Below are positions 8,736-17,219 of a stretch of DNA of 64,000 bases, piece by piece. The DNA is from Bacteroides intestinalis. Its GTDB lineage: Bacteria; Bacteroidota; Bacteroidia; Bacteroidales; Bacteroidaceae. Made by a program: the position numbers and the translations under genes. The stretch lies in contig NZ_CABJDN010000001.1 in assembly GCF_902364365.1 (NCBI RefSeq), positions 496,001-560,000 of the forward strand, read 5' to 3'. Position 1 is the stretch's first letter, and each line of letters begins with the position of its first letter. The notes below the pieces were generated by a model that was not told the DNA's origin, did no database searches, and was given only the letters and a program-made list of their open reading frames with translations.

Positions 8736-8767
8736 CAAAAGTAATGGAAATCAGTAAAAATCGCAAA
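8736..8767 (-). promoter_or_regulatory. efp promoter
   Basis: The minus strand carries TACTTTTG (complement of 8736-8743), a perfect TAnnTTTG. TTTG (complement of 8764-8767) stands exactly 20 bases upstream. The start codon lies 57 bases downstream. Confidence 0.75.
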
Positions 8768-8794
8768 AAGTTTTGAGAGAAAAAGACTTAACTC

Positions 8795-8825
8795 TTGGTT
8801 ATTTTGAAAAAAGTCCCTATTTTTG
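8795..8825 (+). promoter_or_regulatory. rpmH promoter
   Basis: TATTTTTG at 8818-8825 matches TAnnTTTG, with TTG at 8795-8797 twenty bases upstream. The rpmH start is 44 bases downstream. The efp promoter on the other strand is about 30 bases away. Confidence 0.7.
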
Positions 8826-8868
8826 CAGCCCGATTACGTGAAATAATAACATAAAACAATATACAGTA

Positions 8869-9030
8869 ATGAAAAGAACATTTCAACCCTCTAACAGAAA
8901 GAGAAAAAACAAACACGGTTTCCGTGAGAGAATGGCTTCCGCTAACGGTCGCAGAGTATTAGCTGCACGTCGTGCTAAAGGCCGCAAGAAACTGACTGTT
9001 TCTGACGAATACAACGGAGTAAAAGCATAA
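8869..9030 (+). CDS. rpmH: 50S ribosomal protein L34
   Basis: A 53-residue, strongly basic ribosomal protein of the large subunit. The sequence starts [20 protein letters not shown] and continues [20 protein letters not shown], matching the universal L34 signature. The C-terminus is extended by about eight residues ([10 protein letters not shown]), as in other Bacteroidetes. It has its own promoter and terminator and is therefore monocistronic. Confidence 0.97.
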   Translation: MKRTFQPSNRKRKNKHGFRERMASANGRRVLAARRAKGRKKLTVSDEYNGVKA

Positions 9031-9056
9031 GCAAACTCTTTGTAATAAAGAATAAG

Positions 9057-9100
9057 AAAGCCGCGAAGGACTGATAAAGTGCTTTGCGGCTTTTCTATTT
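9057..9100 (+). terminator. Terminator after rpmH
   Basis: The stem AAAGCCGC/GCGGCTTT, extended by weaker pairs, is followed by TTTTCTATTT. It lies 26 bases after the rpmH stop and just before the convergent rhodanese gene. Confidence 0.85.
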
Positions 9101-9125
9101 GAGCCAATTTGTTTCTTGCTCTATA

Positions 9126-9515
9126 TTATTCTTCTATTTCCTTTCCTGCCTTCTTCCATTCTTCGAAACCTTTATCAAGGTCGTAAACCACATAACCTTT
9201 CTCACTGAGGATAGCGGCAGCTTTCTTACTGCGTTTGCCACTACGGCAATACAAGGCTACTGGTCTATCTTTTTGCAGGGTTGAATCTGCTATTTCGGCA
9301 AAAGTCTTATCAAGCACATTAATGTTGATGCTTTTTGGAATGTGAGATTCTGAATATTCGGCTAAGGTGCGTACATCCAGACGTTGCATCTCAGGATCGG
9401 CAATCAGTGTGGAGAAATCTTCCACAGAGACGGACTTAAAGTCTCCTTTCTGCTGACAGGAGAAAAGTGATGAGAAAAACAGGCAAATGCCTGCAATAAA
9501 AGAATTCATTTTCAT
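9126..9515 (-). CDS. Rhodanese-like lipoprotein
   Basis: A small exported protein with one rhodanese domain. The start at 9515 (MKMNSFIAGICLF) is preferred over an upstream ATG because it lies one base after the stop of the NigD-like gene. A lipobox-like FSSLFSC suggests lipid anchoring. The domain shows LDVRTLAEYSESHIP and the active-site loop CRSGKRS with the catalytic cysteine, so sulfur transfer or persulfide handling is chemically possible. It is the last gene of the PASTA-rluD-ddl operon. The physiological partner is unknown. Confidence 0.85.
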   Translation of the reverse strand: MKMNSFIAGICLFFSSLFSCQQKGDFKSVSVEDFSTLIADPEMQRLDVRTLAEYSESHIPKSININVLDKTFAEIADSTLQKDRPVALYCRSGKRSKKAAAILSEKGYVVYDLDKGFEEWKKAGKEIEE

Positions 9516-9516
9516 C

Positions 9517-10206
9517 TTATTGAGGATTATATTCAAATTCGTAAGTTGCTTCTTTGCCAGAATACGTGTTGATGCTGAAATAAACCGTTATCTTGTTGAT
9601 TCCATCCTCTGCATATTGCCGTAATGGGACGGATGCATAAGCACGTTTGGTATAAGCTTGTACATCTCCGCCATCATCATGATAGAGGGATAGGCGTACT
9701 GTCCGGGTTCCTGTTTCTATGTCCGTGATGATTTCATCTTCTATAAAGTGGAACGCATGGCTTTTATTTTGTGATTTGATTTCCAACATTAAATTCAGGT
9801 AATCAATGCCCATCCAGATGCTTAATACATTTACTGGATCACGTTTTATTCCATCTTTAAATTTATCCTCGGGTTGTGGAACAGGAGATATTGCTTTCAG
9901 TACTGCATACAATTTCGCTCCGGACTCTCCATTGGCAGTTGCTGCCTTGCCATAGTTGCTGACAATACGGAGGGAAGAATTGGCATCTATACGTGTGTTT
10001 GATGCATCTTCCACTACTGCAAGCGTCTCACCTTCATCTGTCAATATGGACTGCAAACTACCGTCGGCACCTGCTTGGGCAGTCAGGAAGTCCAGTTTCA
10101 CAGATGGATAATAGTAGTCATCATCATCGCTACAGGAAGCCAGTACACATAACAGTATAGGCAAAAGCCAGGATAAAGAAACCGGAAATTGTAACTTACC
10201 TTTCAT
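9517..10206 (-). CDS. NigD-like lipoprotein
   Basis: A 229-residue lipoprotein (signal peptide with lipobox VLASC; Cys about residue 25) of the NigD-like family found in Bacteroidetes. Members have an N-terminal OB-like domain and a C-terminal beta domain. Seen here: an acidic linker SDDDDYYYPS, then a conserved region around PVNVLSIWMGIDYLNLMLEI and a C-terminal strand ending TYEFEYNPQ. The name comes from bacteriocin-linked genes of oral bacteroidetes, but most family members have no known role and no bacteriocin gene is visible here. Confidence 0.8.
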   Translation of the reverse strand: MKGKLQFPVSLSWLLPILLCVLASCSDDDDYYYPSVKLDFLTAQAGADGSLQSILTDEGETLAVVEDASNTRIDANSSLRIVSNYGKAATANGESGAKLYAVLKAISPVPQPEDKFKDGIKRDPVNVLSIWMGIDYLNLMLEIKSQNKSHAFHFIEDEIITDIETGTRTVRLSLYHDDGGDVQAYTKRAYASVPLRQYAEDGINKITVYFSINTYSGKEATYEFEYNPQ

Positions 10207-10214
10207 TGTTTATT

Positions 10215-11372
10215 CTATTTCGGATTATCAGTTTGGGTAGCCAAATAATTCGTCAACGGATTGGCATACATCAGCAATATCTTTTCACGCAAGAACGGCA
10301 TATCTTTATTAGGCAATTCGATGCGGGCAAGTTGTTGGTCAATGTAATCCATGAAATGCTTCTTCTCTCCGGCCGTGTATTGACCGGTGAAAGTTTCAGT
10401 ACCCGATAAAGAATCATGGGCTATGTAATTACCGGGATACAAACGATAATTCGCATGAATATTCCGGTCTATGAGTGCAGCAATTTCTGAGAATAATTCC
10501 GGCTTGGGAAGAGAACGGTCTAATTTAGCCAGTTCTCCATTGATGCAGGGAGCCACTTGGAAGTGTACATGTCCCTTTGCGCCGAACAGTCCGGTTTGCA
10601 TATTCTTCAAGTCATCAGCTTGTGTCTTTTTGTAATCCGGTATATCCCGTTTCAACTGAAACTCCTGTGCTTTCAGGTAGTCACAGGGATCGTATTCATA
10701 TGAAATGGCCAATGGAACAATATTCATTTCAGTCAGACGATCAATAATATCGCCTTCCCCGCCCATGGCAAGCATTTTGAGCACACTCTCCTGGGTGCGG
10801 TCATTGGAGTCTTTGGCACGTCCTTCACGCTGGGCAATCCAGATGGATTGATTCTTGTCCTTAATGGTGTGGTGCATATAGCGTGACATACGTCCGGAGG
10901 ATTCCAACATCTGGCGCATGGTCAGGGCGCGTTGTACAATGAAGGATTTGTTGACACGTACGAACTTCTTAATCCAGGGATAGATCAATAGATTATCACC
11001 AATGGCGATTTCTACTGTGTTCATGCCTTTGTCTATCAATTCTACTGACAGGAAACCTGAATCAAGAATAATGTCGCGATGGTTAGAGATGTAAGTGTAA
11101 GCAGATTCATGCTCTGGCTGTGCTGTATGGTCTAAAGTCACTCCCTGAGTCGTATCTCGGGAAAACTTTCTCAGAATAACGTAACAGAATGCTTTCTGAA
11201 ACTCTAATTTTGTCTTGCAAGCACGCATTTTCTGCGCAAGCGCCTCAAAAGGAACTTCTGGAAAGACAGCAGACGCCACCTGCTGGAAAGCCGGATCGGC
11301 AATCAATTCCTCGTAAATCTGAGGGAGTTCCTCGTCATGATAAGGGCGGATTTCATCAAATTCCATATTCAT
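10215..11372 (-). CDS. Glycerophosphate-type acyltransferase
   Basis: A 385-residue protein of the PlsC-like acyltransferase superfamily, presumably acting at the inner membrane on phospholipid or a related acceptor. Motif I appears as YISNHRDIILDS, where H and D are one residue further apart than the usual HX4D. Motif III appears as IAQREGRAKDS (EGxxR-like). A later proline-containing segment, MNIVPLAISYEYDPCDYL, corresponds to motif IV. The substrate is not predictable. It is the fourth gene of the minus-strand operon, 73 bases after ddl. Confidence 0.75.
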   Translation of the reverse strand: MNMEFDEIRPYHDEELPQIYEELIADPAFQQVASAVFPEVPFEALAQKMRACKTKLEFQKAFCYVILRKFSRDTTQGVTLDHTAQPEHESAYTYISNHRDIILDSGFLSVELIDKGMNTVEIAIGDNLLIYPWIKKFVRVNKSFIVQRALTMRQMLESSGRMSRYMHHTIKDKNQSIWIAQREGRAKDSNDRTQESVLKMLAMGGEGDIIDRLTEMNIVPLAISYEYDPCDYLKAQEFQLKRDIPDYKKTQADDLKNMQTGLFGAKGHVHFQVAPCINGELAKLDRSLPKPELFSEIAALIDRNIHANYRLYPGNYIAHDSLSGTETFTGQYTAGEKKHFMDYIDQQLARIELPNKDMPFLREKILLMYANPLTNYLATQTDNPK

Positions 11373-11445
11373 AATGATTAACGTTTAGTTGGTTGTGAAT
11401 AGTGAAGCTGCTGAGTGCCAATCACTAATCATTAACCCTTAGTCA

Positions 11446-12420
11446 CTAAAACTGGTTCTCAATTATATCAGTCATTACATCTTTAATGTCTAAACCTGCA
11501 GCACGTACCTGTTGAGGTATAAAACTGGTGGCCGTCATTCCGGGTGTAGTGTTCACTTCCAGCAGGTTGATTTTATCTCCGGCAGTGATAATATAATCTA
11601 CGCGGATGATGCCGGAAGCTCCCAGGATATCATAGATGGCTGAAGTCAAAGTCTGTATTCGGTGAGTTAAATCGTCGGAGATACGGGCGGGAGTAATTTC
11701 TGAAACCTGTCCGTTATACTTGGCGTCGTAGTCGAAGAATTCATTCTCTGTTACTACTTCCGTAATAGGGAATACTACTGAATTCTTTTTTGTCTTATAG
11801 CAACCACAGGTTACTTCCGTACCTTCCATAAAGGCTTCCACCAAGACTTCCTGTGCCTCACCGAATGCCTTAACAATGGCAGGCTGTATTTGTTCTTTGG
11901 TCTTCACTTTGGTTACGCCAAAGCTGGAACCACCTAGGCTGGGCTTGATGAAACAAGGCAAACCAATCTTTTCTATTACATCTTCATCGGAAATAGACTG
12001 TCCCTGACGGAGTACTAAAGACTCTGCAATACGCACACCGAATACTTTGAGATATTGGTTGCACGCAAATTTATCGTAAGTAAGTGCAGCTGCCAACACA
12101 CCACAACAGGAATAAGGTATATGAAGAAGGTCGAAATAGCCTTGTAAACGTCCGTCTTCACCCGGAGTTCCATGAATGGTGATATAGGCAAAGTCAAATG
12201 TTACCTTCTTGCCATCTACCTGAAAACTGAAGTCGTTCCGGTCGATGGGAGCTTTGTTGCCGTCAGGAAGTTGCACGTGCCAGTCGAGTCCGTGCATTTC
12301 GACGATATATAATGTATACTTCTCCTTATCGATAAAGGAATAGATTCCTTGCGCACTGCGCAGGGAAACCTGAAATTCGGAGGTATCACCTCCGCAAACG
12401 ATAGCAATCGTGCGTTTCAT
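11446..12420 (-). CDS. ddl: D-alanine--D-alanine ligase
   Basis: Cytoplasmic ATP-grasp ligase that makes the D-Ala-D-Ala dipeptide for peptidoglycan. The 324 residues begin MKRTIAIVCGGDTSEFQVSL, the usual glycine-rich N-terminus. The ATP-grasp core has GLPCFIKPSLGGSSFGVTKV and the metal site EVNTTPGMTATSF. Length is normal. The start overlaps the end of the pseudouridine synthase gene by four bases, indicating translational coupling. Confidence 0.95.
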   Translation of the reverse strand: MKRTIAIVCGGDTSEFQVSLRSAQGIYSFIDKEKYTLYIVEMHGLDWHVQLPDGNKAPIDRNDFSFQVDGKKVTFDFAYITIHGTPGEDGRLQGYFDLLHIPYSCCGVLAAALTYDKFACNQYLKVFGVRIAESLVLRQGQSISDEDVIEKIGLPCFIKPSLGGSSFGVTKVKTKEQIQPAIVKAFGEAQEVLVEAFMEGTEVTCGCYKTKKNSVVFPITEVVTENEFFDYDAKYNGQVSEITPARISDDLTHRIQTLTSAIYDILGASGIIRVDYIITAGDKINLLEVNTTPGMTATSFIPQQVRAAGLDIKDVMTDIIENQF

Positions 12421-13490
12421 TCTAAATCTCTGTTACTGATATAGCCTCTCCATTTGTCTATCAGCAGGGTCATGTCGTCGGGCATTTCAGAAGTGAAGTA
12501 CATTTCCTCACCGGTGGCGGGATGTACAAAGCCCAGCGTCATTGCGTGTAATGCCTGCCGTGGACAAGTATCGAAGCAATTGTTTACAAACTGTTTGTAT
12601 TTACTAAAATGAGTACCTTTCAGAATTTCGTGTCCGCCATAGCGCTCATCATTAAAGAGTACGTGGCCGATGTGTTTCATATGTACACGTATCTGATGGG
12701 TACGTCCCGTTTCGAGAATACATTCCACAAGGGTGACGTAACCCAGACGCTCCAGTACCCGGTAATGGGTAACAGCATGTTTACCCTGGTCGTCGGGCAA
12801 CACGGTCATTTGCATACGATCTTTGGGATTCCGGCCGATGTTACCTATAATGGTTCCTTCGTCCTGTTCAACGATTCCCCATACCAATGCACGATAACGA
12901 CGTTTGGTGGTTTTGTTGAAGAACTGTATACCGAGATTGGTTTTGGCGTCCGGTGTCTTTGCTATAACGAGTAAACCCGAAGTGTCTTTGTCGATGCGGT
13001 GCACCAGACCGACATGCGGATCGTTGGCATCGTAATCGGGATGATCTTTCATGTGCCAGGCTATGGCGTTCACCAGAGTTCCGTGGTAGTTACCGTGCCC
13101 CGGATGCACAACAAGTCCGGCAGGTTTATTCACTATCATGAGGTGTTTATCCTCATAAACAATATTGAGTGGAATGTTTTCGGGAATGACCTCATTTTCA
13201 TAGCGTGGACGGTCCATCATAATGGTAATGACGTCCATAGGTTTTACCTTGTAGCTGCTTTTGACAGGCTTATTGTTAGCCATTACAAAACCTGCTTCTG
13301 CTGATTTCTGAATGCGGTTGCGTGAAGCATTTGTCAGACGATCGAAGAGATACTTGTCTACGCGCATCATTTCCTGTCCCCTGTCCACTACCACACGGAA
13401 GTGCTCATAGAGTTGTGCCTCATCACCGACAGGCTCTACGTCGTCCAAGTCATCATCAATCGTTATGTCATCCGGCAATTCTTCTATCAT
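12417..13490 (-). CDS. rluD: RluA-family 23S rRNA pseudouridine synthase (RluD-like)
   Basis: A 357-residue pseudouridine synthase. It has an N-terminal acidic extension (about 30 residues), an S4 RNA-binding domain (MRVDKYLFDRLTNASRNRIQ) and the RluA catalytic domain with HRIDKDTSGLLVIAKT, whose Asp is the nucleophile. Domain order and similarity favour RluD, which modifies helix 69 of 23S rRNA, but RluC-like specificity cannot be excluded. It is second in the operon, between the PASTA protein gene and ddl. Confidence 0.88.
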   Translation of the reverse strand: MIEELPDDITIDDDLDDVEPVGDEAQLYEHFRVVVDRGQEMMRVDKYLFDRLTNASRNRIQKSAEAGFVMANNKPVKSSYKVKPMDVITIMMDRPRYENEVIPENIPLNIVYEDKHLMIVNKPAGLVVHPGHGNYHGTLVNAIAWHMKDHPDYDANDPHVGLVHRIDKDTSGLLVIAKTPDAKTNLGIQFFNKTTKRRYRALVWGIVEQDEGTIIGNIGRNPKDRMQMTVLPDDQGKHAVTHYRVLERLGYVTLVECILETGRTHQIRVHMKHIGHVLFNDERYGGHEILKGTHFSKYKQFVNNCFDTCPRQALHAMTLGFVHPATGEEMYFTSEMPDDMTLLIDKWRGYISNRDLE

Positions 13491-13546
13491 TCCTCGTTTT
13501 TCTATGTGTTATTGATTGAAAGTAGCTTATTCCCCGAATATGATGT

Positions 13547-14188
13547 TTAGAACCAAGAGTCATCAGTGGCAGAATCACCGGAAGAAACAGTACCTGTGGT
13601 TTCCGTATTCGTAGAATCTGCCTCTTGAGCTAAGGCTCCGCCATCCCCTACTATTAAGGTAAGTGTGGAACCTACGGGAACTTTTTCGCCATTGGTCAGT
13701 GTACGTCCTTGGTACTTTACACCATATACCCAATCTTTTTCACCGGGTATGTATTGGTTTTCGGCCAGCTTGAAACCGGTAGCTAATAAGCGTGCCTGCG
13801 CTTGACGCATGGAACTATTATCTGCTACATCGGGAACGATTTGTAAAGGTACATTCAGTGTATTTATTGTCAGATAGATGGTACGTCCTTCTTTTACCTT
13901 CTGTCCGGCAGCAGGACTATGTTCGAGGATGCATCCGGCGGGTAAGTTCTTTACGTAGCTGGAGTCGGAAACAATACAGGTCAGCCCCTGGTTGCGGAAC
14001 ATTTTCTCGGCTTCAGTCACTCCCATGCCTTTTACATTGGGAACTACTACCGCTTCGCCGTGACGGGTATATATATCCAGTCCCTTCAAAACTCCAAACA
14101 GTACAAGGGCAACCACAACAATCATTGCGATCAGGTTTACCCAGAAAAATTTATTCTGTCGGAAAGAAAAAAACTCTTTTATTGTCAT
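13547..14188 (-). CDS. PASTA-domain membrane protein
   Basis: A 213-residue protein. The start at 14188 (MTIKEFFSFRQNKFFW) is chosen because the longer frame runs into the promoter. It has one N-terminal transmembrane helix (about residues 15-37) and a periplasmic part with PASTA repeats, seen as VVVPNVKGMGVTEAEKMF, LQIVPDVADNSSMRQAQARL and a weaker third copy. The C-terminus is a Ser/Thr-rich tail. PASTA domains often bind peptidoglycan or its precursors, which fits the ddl gene in the same operon. No kinase domain is attached. Confidence 0.85.
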   Translation of the reverse strand: MTIKEFFSFRQNKFFWVNLIAMIVVVALVLFGVLKGLDIYTRHGEAVVVPNVKGMGVTEAEKMFRNQGLTCIVSDSSYVKNLPAGCILEHSPAAGQKVKEGRTIYLTINTLNVPLQIVPDVADNSSMRQAQARLLATGFKLAENQYIPGEKDWVYGVKYQGRTLTNGEKVPVGSTLTLIVGDGGALAQEADSTNTETTGTVSSGDSATDDSWF

Positions 14189-14209
14189 AATCCTTAGCGT
14201 TATTTGGGG

Positions 14210-14240
14210 CAAAGATAATGCAAACCGAAAGCAGTACAAA
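14210..14240 (-). promoter_or_regulatory. Promoter of the PASTA-rluD-ddl operon
   Basis: The minus strand shows TATCTTTG (complement of 14210-14217) with TTTG (complement of 14237-14240) 19 bases upstream. The PASTA start codon is about 22 bases downstream. Confidence 0.72.
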
Positions 14241-14292
14241 ATAAGCTTGCTTATTTTTGATGCTGAGGTGCAGCTTATCTTTGCTTTTTGAG

Positions 14293-14342
14293 CAAAAATA
14301 CAAATTTCGCCTTAGAGTGTAAGACAAACTAAGGCGAAATTT
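14293..14342 (-). terminator. Terminator after argF'
   Basis: A perfect 14-bp stem (AAATTTCGCCTTAG with CTAAGGCGAAATTT) and a 13-base loop. On the minus strand it is followed by TTTGTATTTTT. It ends the proA-argF' unit. Confidence 0.9.
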
Positions 14343-14378
14343 ATATAATAGTTCAATGTCCGCTGTCCAGATAACTTT

Positions 14379-15332
14379 TTAAAGTGACTCGAGTAGTCTT
14401 TTCAATACTACTGTAGCCGATATTTCTCGGTTGGCGGCTTCGGGGATTACAATGGATTGAGGGCTTTCGATGACATCATCCGTTACAATCATATTACGGC
14501 GTACAGGCAGGCAGTGCATGAAGTAGGCGTTGTTGGTTACAGCCATTTGGCGATCACTTACTGTCCATTCGCGGTCCTTACTTAGAATTTGTCCGTAATT
14601 ATCGCCGGCATAGGCAGCCCAGTTCTTGGCATAGATGAAGTCTGCACCTTCGAATGCTTTCATCTGATCGTATTCTACGCGGGCATGTCCTACAAATTGC
14701 GGGTCGAGTTCGTAGCCTTCGGGATGAGTGATGACGAAATCGTAATCTGTAGCATTCATCCACTCTGCAAATGAGTTGGGCACGGCTTGTGGCAATGGAC
14801 GCGGATGCGGTGCCCAGGTCATTACTACTTTGGGACGTGCCGTTTTCTTGTATTCTTCAATAGTGATGAGGTCGGCGAAACTTTGCAATGGATGGCGTGT
14901 AGCTGCTTCCATTGAAAATACAGGGCGTCCGGAATATTTGATGAACTGGTTTATGATGATTTCGTTGTAATCATCTTCTTTATTCTCGAATCGTGCGAAA
15001 GAGCGTACACCGATGATGTCGCAATAGCAACCCATTACGGGGATAGCTTCCAGCAGGTGCTCCGGTTTGTCGCCGTCCATAATGACTCCGCGTTCCGTTT
15101 CCAGTTTCCATGCTCCCTGGTTGATGTCCAGTACGATAACATTCATACCCAGGTTTGTTGCAGCTTTCTGCGTGCTGAGGCGGGTACGCAGGCTTGAGTT
15201 GAAGAATATCATCATCAACGTCTTGTTTCGTCCTAACTCTACGTATTTGAAACGGTCTTTCTTAATCTCAAATGCTTCATCCAGTGCAGCTTTCAGATTT
15301 CCGATGTCCTGCACACAAGTAAACTTCTTCAT
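14379..15332 (-). CDS. argF': N-succinylornithine carbamoyltransferase
   Basis: Cytoplasmic transcarbamylase of the Bacteroides-type arginine pathway, converting N-succinyl-L-ornithine and carbamoyl phosphate to N-succinylcitrulline. The 317 residues carry FFNSSLRTR (carbamoyl-phosphate loop), MEAATRHPLQSFAD, the proline-rich loop APHPRPLPQAVPNSF and MHCLPVRR. Residue 90 is Pro (GDKPEHL); in this family Pro90 marks succinylornithine rather than acetylornithine specificity. It lies 75 bases after proA on the same strand. Confidence 0.94.
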   Translation of the reverse strand: MKKFTCVQDIGNLKAALDEAFEIKKDRFKYVELGRNKTLMMIFFNSSLRTRLSTQKAATNLGMNVIVLDINQGAWKLETERGVIMDGDKPEHLLEAIPVMGCYCDIIGVRSFARFENKEDDYNEIIINQFIKYSGRPVFSMEAATRHPLQSFADLITIEEYKKTARPKVVMTWAPHPRPLPQAVPNSFAEWMNATDYDFVITHPEGYELDPQFVGHARVEYDQMKAFEGADFIYAKNWAAYAGDNYGQILSKDREWTVSDRQMAVTNNAYFMHCLPVRRNMIVTDDVIESPQSIVIPEAANREISATVVLKRLLESL

Positions 15333-15390
15333 CTTATATATTATATGATTTATAATTTATGATTTATGGTGGGGGCTTTGGCTGATCACT

Positions 15391-15414
15391 TATCACTCTA
15401 CCACTTATCACTCC
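15391..15414 (+). repeat. Short dispersed repeat, copy 1
   Basis: A 24-base sequence beginning TATCACTCTACCAC lies between argF' and proA, covering the proA stop region. A 25-base near-identical copy lies upstream of proA at 17050-17074, in the same orientation. They differ by one base change and one inserted base. Confidence 0.7.
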
Positions 15415-16655
15415 CTTATCTGTCCTTCGCCTTCGATAATCCATTTATATGTGGTGAGCTCTTCCAGCGCCATCGGACCGCGGGCGTGAAGTTTCTGTGT
15501 ACTGATGCCGATTTCGGCACCCAGTCCAAACTGCGCTCCGTCCGTGAAGGACGTTGGTACGTTGACATACACACAGGCGGCATCCACATCACGGCAGAAT
15601 TGTTCGGCATGAGCTTTATCATTCGTTACGATACATTCGCTATGCTTGGAGCCGTATTTTTGGATATGTGCTATGGCTTCGCGGATAGACTGGACTGTTT
15701 TGATAGACATTTTGTAATCCAGAAATTCCGTTCCAAAATCTTCTTCCGTAGCTTCTTTCAGTAAATCGGTGGGATAGCTGCCTTTCAGGACGTTGTATGC
15801 ATGTGTATCTGCGTAGATTATCACATGGCTATCTGGCAACGGAGCACAAAGTACCGGCAGGTCACTGAGGCGCTCTTCATCAATCAGCAGGCAATCTAAA
15901 GCGTTGCATACACTGACGCGACGGGTTTTGGCATTATTGATAATGGAAGCACCTTTTTCCACATCACCATAGCGGTCGAAGAATGTATGACAAATACCTG
16001 CACCTGTTTCAATAACCGGTATGGTAGCATTCTGACGCACAAAGTTGATGAGGCTACTGCTGCCACGGGGAATAAGCAAATCCACATAGCCCCTTGCATT
16101 TAGCAGTTCGGCTGTTGCTTCCCTGTCGGCAGGCAATAATTCTACGATATGAGGGTTGACTTGGAAACGTTCCAAAACTTCGTGTATTACGCTAATAATA
16201 GCCCGGTTGGAGTAGTCAGCATCGCTACCGCCTTTCAATACGCAGGCATTGCCGCTTTTCAGACAAAGTGCGAATACGTCGAAACTAACGTTCGGACGAG
16301 CCTCGTATATGATGCCGATAACACCGAATGGAACACTTATTTTTTTAAGTCTCATTCCTTTGGGGTGTGTATTCTCCTTCAGTATATGTCCTACGGGAGA
16401 GGGGAGGGTAGCTACGTTGCGTGTATCCGCGGCGATGCCTTGAAGGCGTTCGGCGGTTAATTTCAGTCGGTCGTACTTCGGATCTTTAGGATCCATCCTT
16501 TCCAGGTCTTTCTTGTTTTCTGCAAGAATAAAGTCTGACTTTGCCAAGGCGGCATCCGCTACAGCCAGCAGTATCTGATTGATTTCCCGGTCGCTTAACG
16601 ACAGCAATTCCCGACTGGCTTCCTGCACGGTGGCAAATACTTTGTTTAAGTCCAT
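15408..16655 (-). CDS. proA: Gamma-glutamyl phosphate reductase
   Basis: Cytoplasmic NADPH-dependent enzyme that reduces gamma-glutamyl phosphate to glutamate semialdehyde in proline synthesis. The 415 residues belong to the aldehyde dehydrogenase superfamily: [24 protein letters not shown], then [11 protein letters not shown], and the catalytic cysteine in [16 protein letters not shown]. ProB is not next to it in this window. It forms an operon with argF'. Confidence 0.95.
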   Translation of the reverse strand: MDLNKVFATVQEASRELLSLSDREINQILLAVADAALAKSDFILAENKKDLERMDPKDPKYDRLKLTAERLQGIAADTRNVATLPSPVGHILKENTHPKGMRLKKISVPFGVIGIIYEARPNVSFDVFALCLKSGNACVLKGGSDADYSNRAIISVIHEVLERFQVNPHIVELLPADREATAELLNARGYVDLLIPRGSSSLINFVRQNATIPVIETGAGICHTFFDRYGDVEKGASIINNAKTRRVSVCNALDCLLIDEERLSDLPVLCAPLPDSHVIIYADTHAYNVLKGSYPTDLLKEATEEDFGTEFLDYKMSIKTVQSIREAIAHIQKYGSKHSECIVTNDKAHAEQFCRDVDAACVYVNVPTSFTDGAQFGLGAEIGISTQKLHARGPMALEELTTYKWIIEGEGQIRE

Positions 16656-16687
16656 CTTCTTTGTACTTTTTGTAGTTGATTATTCTG

Positions 16688-16695
16688 CAAATGTA
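16688..16695 (-). promoter_or_regulatory. Candidate -7 element for proA
   Basis: The complement reads TACATTTG, matching TAnnTTTG, 32 bases before the proA start. No clear -33 TTTG is seen. Confidence 0.55.
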
Positions 16696-16860
16696 GTAAT
16701 TATATTGGGAATGCCTGCTTTATCTCTTTGAAAAAGAATGTGTAGAGAAAGGAGGGGATGACAGGGCTCTATATATCATTTTCTCATTTTTATCGGGTTA
16801 TGAACTAAAAAAACAGGATAGTGGTGCATGTTATTTACAAATGATGTATATTTCTAAAAT

Positions 16861-16940
16861 AGTCGTATACTGAACCTAATTCAGTCGTATAGTGAATGCC
16901 ATTCAGTCGTATACTTAATAGAGTTCAGTCGTATACTGAA
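16861..16940. repeat. Four-unit 22-bp phased direct repeat
   Basis: AGTCGTATA recurs at 16861, 16883, 16905 and 16927, exactly 22 bases apart. Units 2-4 are preceded by TTC, and most units are followed by CTGAA-like sequence. The last unit is a full imperfect dyad, TTCAGTCGTATACTGAA (16924-16940). The spacing is close to two helical turns, which would place bound proteins on one face of the DNA. It lies about 200 bases from proA and 280 bases from GH95. Confidence 0.85.
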
Positions 16941-17049
16941 TAGAGTATGGTTTAACGATGTTGATAATCAGAAAGTTACAAAAGTTCATAATGCTATTGA
17001 TAAATTCTGACAAATCCCTGCGATATATAACGCAGCTACTTTATCACCC

Positions 17050-17074
17050 TATCACCCTACCACCTTATCACTCC
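17050..17074 (+). repeat. Short dispersed repeat, copy 2
   Basis: A 25-base sequence beginning TATCACCCTACCACC, nearly identical to 15391-15414. Two further TATCACCC-like units precede it, giving a small degenerate tract. Confidence 0.65.
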
Positions 17075-17219
17075 TTTATTCCTTCCTTTTCCATTTTGAG
17101 TAAATTTCATCGTCCGATTATGCATTAATATAATTTTAAGTCGATATTAATGCATTTTCATTGAATTTATTAATGAGATACGCTTTTCTTTGCATCTGGA
17201 AAATGTAAATTTAAGAATC

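Larger units (their letters stand above)
16656..17219. other. Long divergent intergenic region
   Basis: A 564-base gap between proA (minus) and the GH95 gene (plus) with no credible ORF. It holds a proA -7 element, a 22-bp-phased repeat array and a short dispersed repeat. Near 17161-17192 there is a weak promoter-like pair (TTG and TTTCTTTG, 21 bases apart) that may serve GH95. Confidence 0.7.

Noticed and set aside
8680..8766. N-terminal extension of efp
   Set aside because: These bases contain a good TAnnTTTG/TTTG promoter, and the downstream ATG gives the normal EF-P length.
9517..10206. Bacteriocin locus suggested by the NigD-like protein
   Set aside because: No bacteriocin precursor, transporter or immunity gene is next to it; NigD-like lipoproteins are widespread in Bacteroides without such context.
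16861..16940. CRISPR array or plasmid-type replication iterons
   Set aside because: Units are 22 bases with almost no unique spacer and no cas or rep gene nearby, so an array of regulatory sites fits better.
17190..17219. Upstream start for GH95
   Set aside because: The extension is not signal-peptide-like; the ATG at 17220 gives a normal secretion signal.
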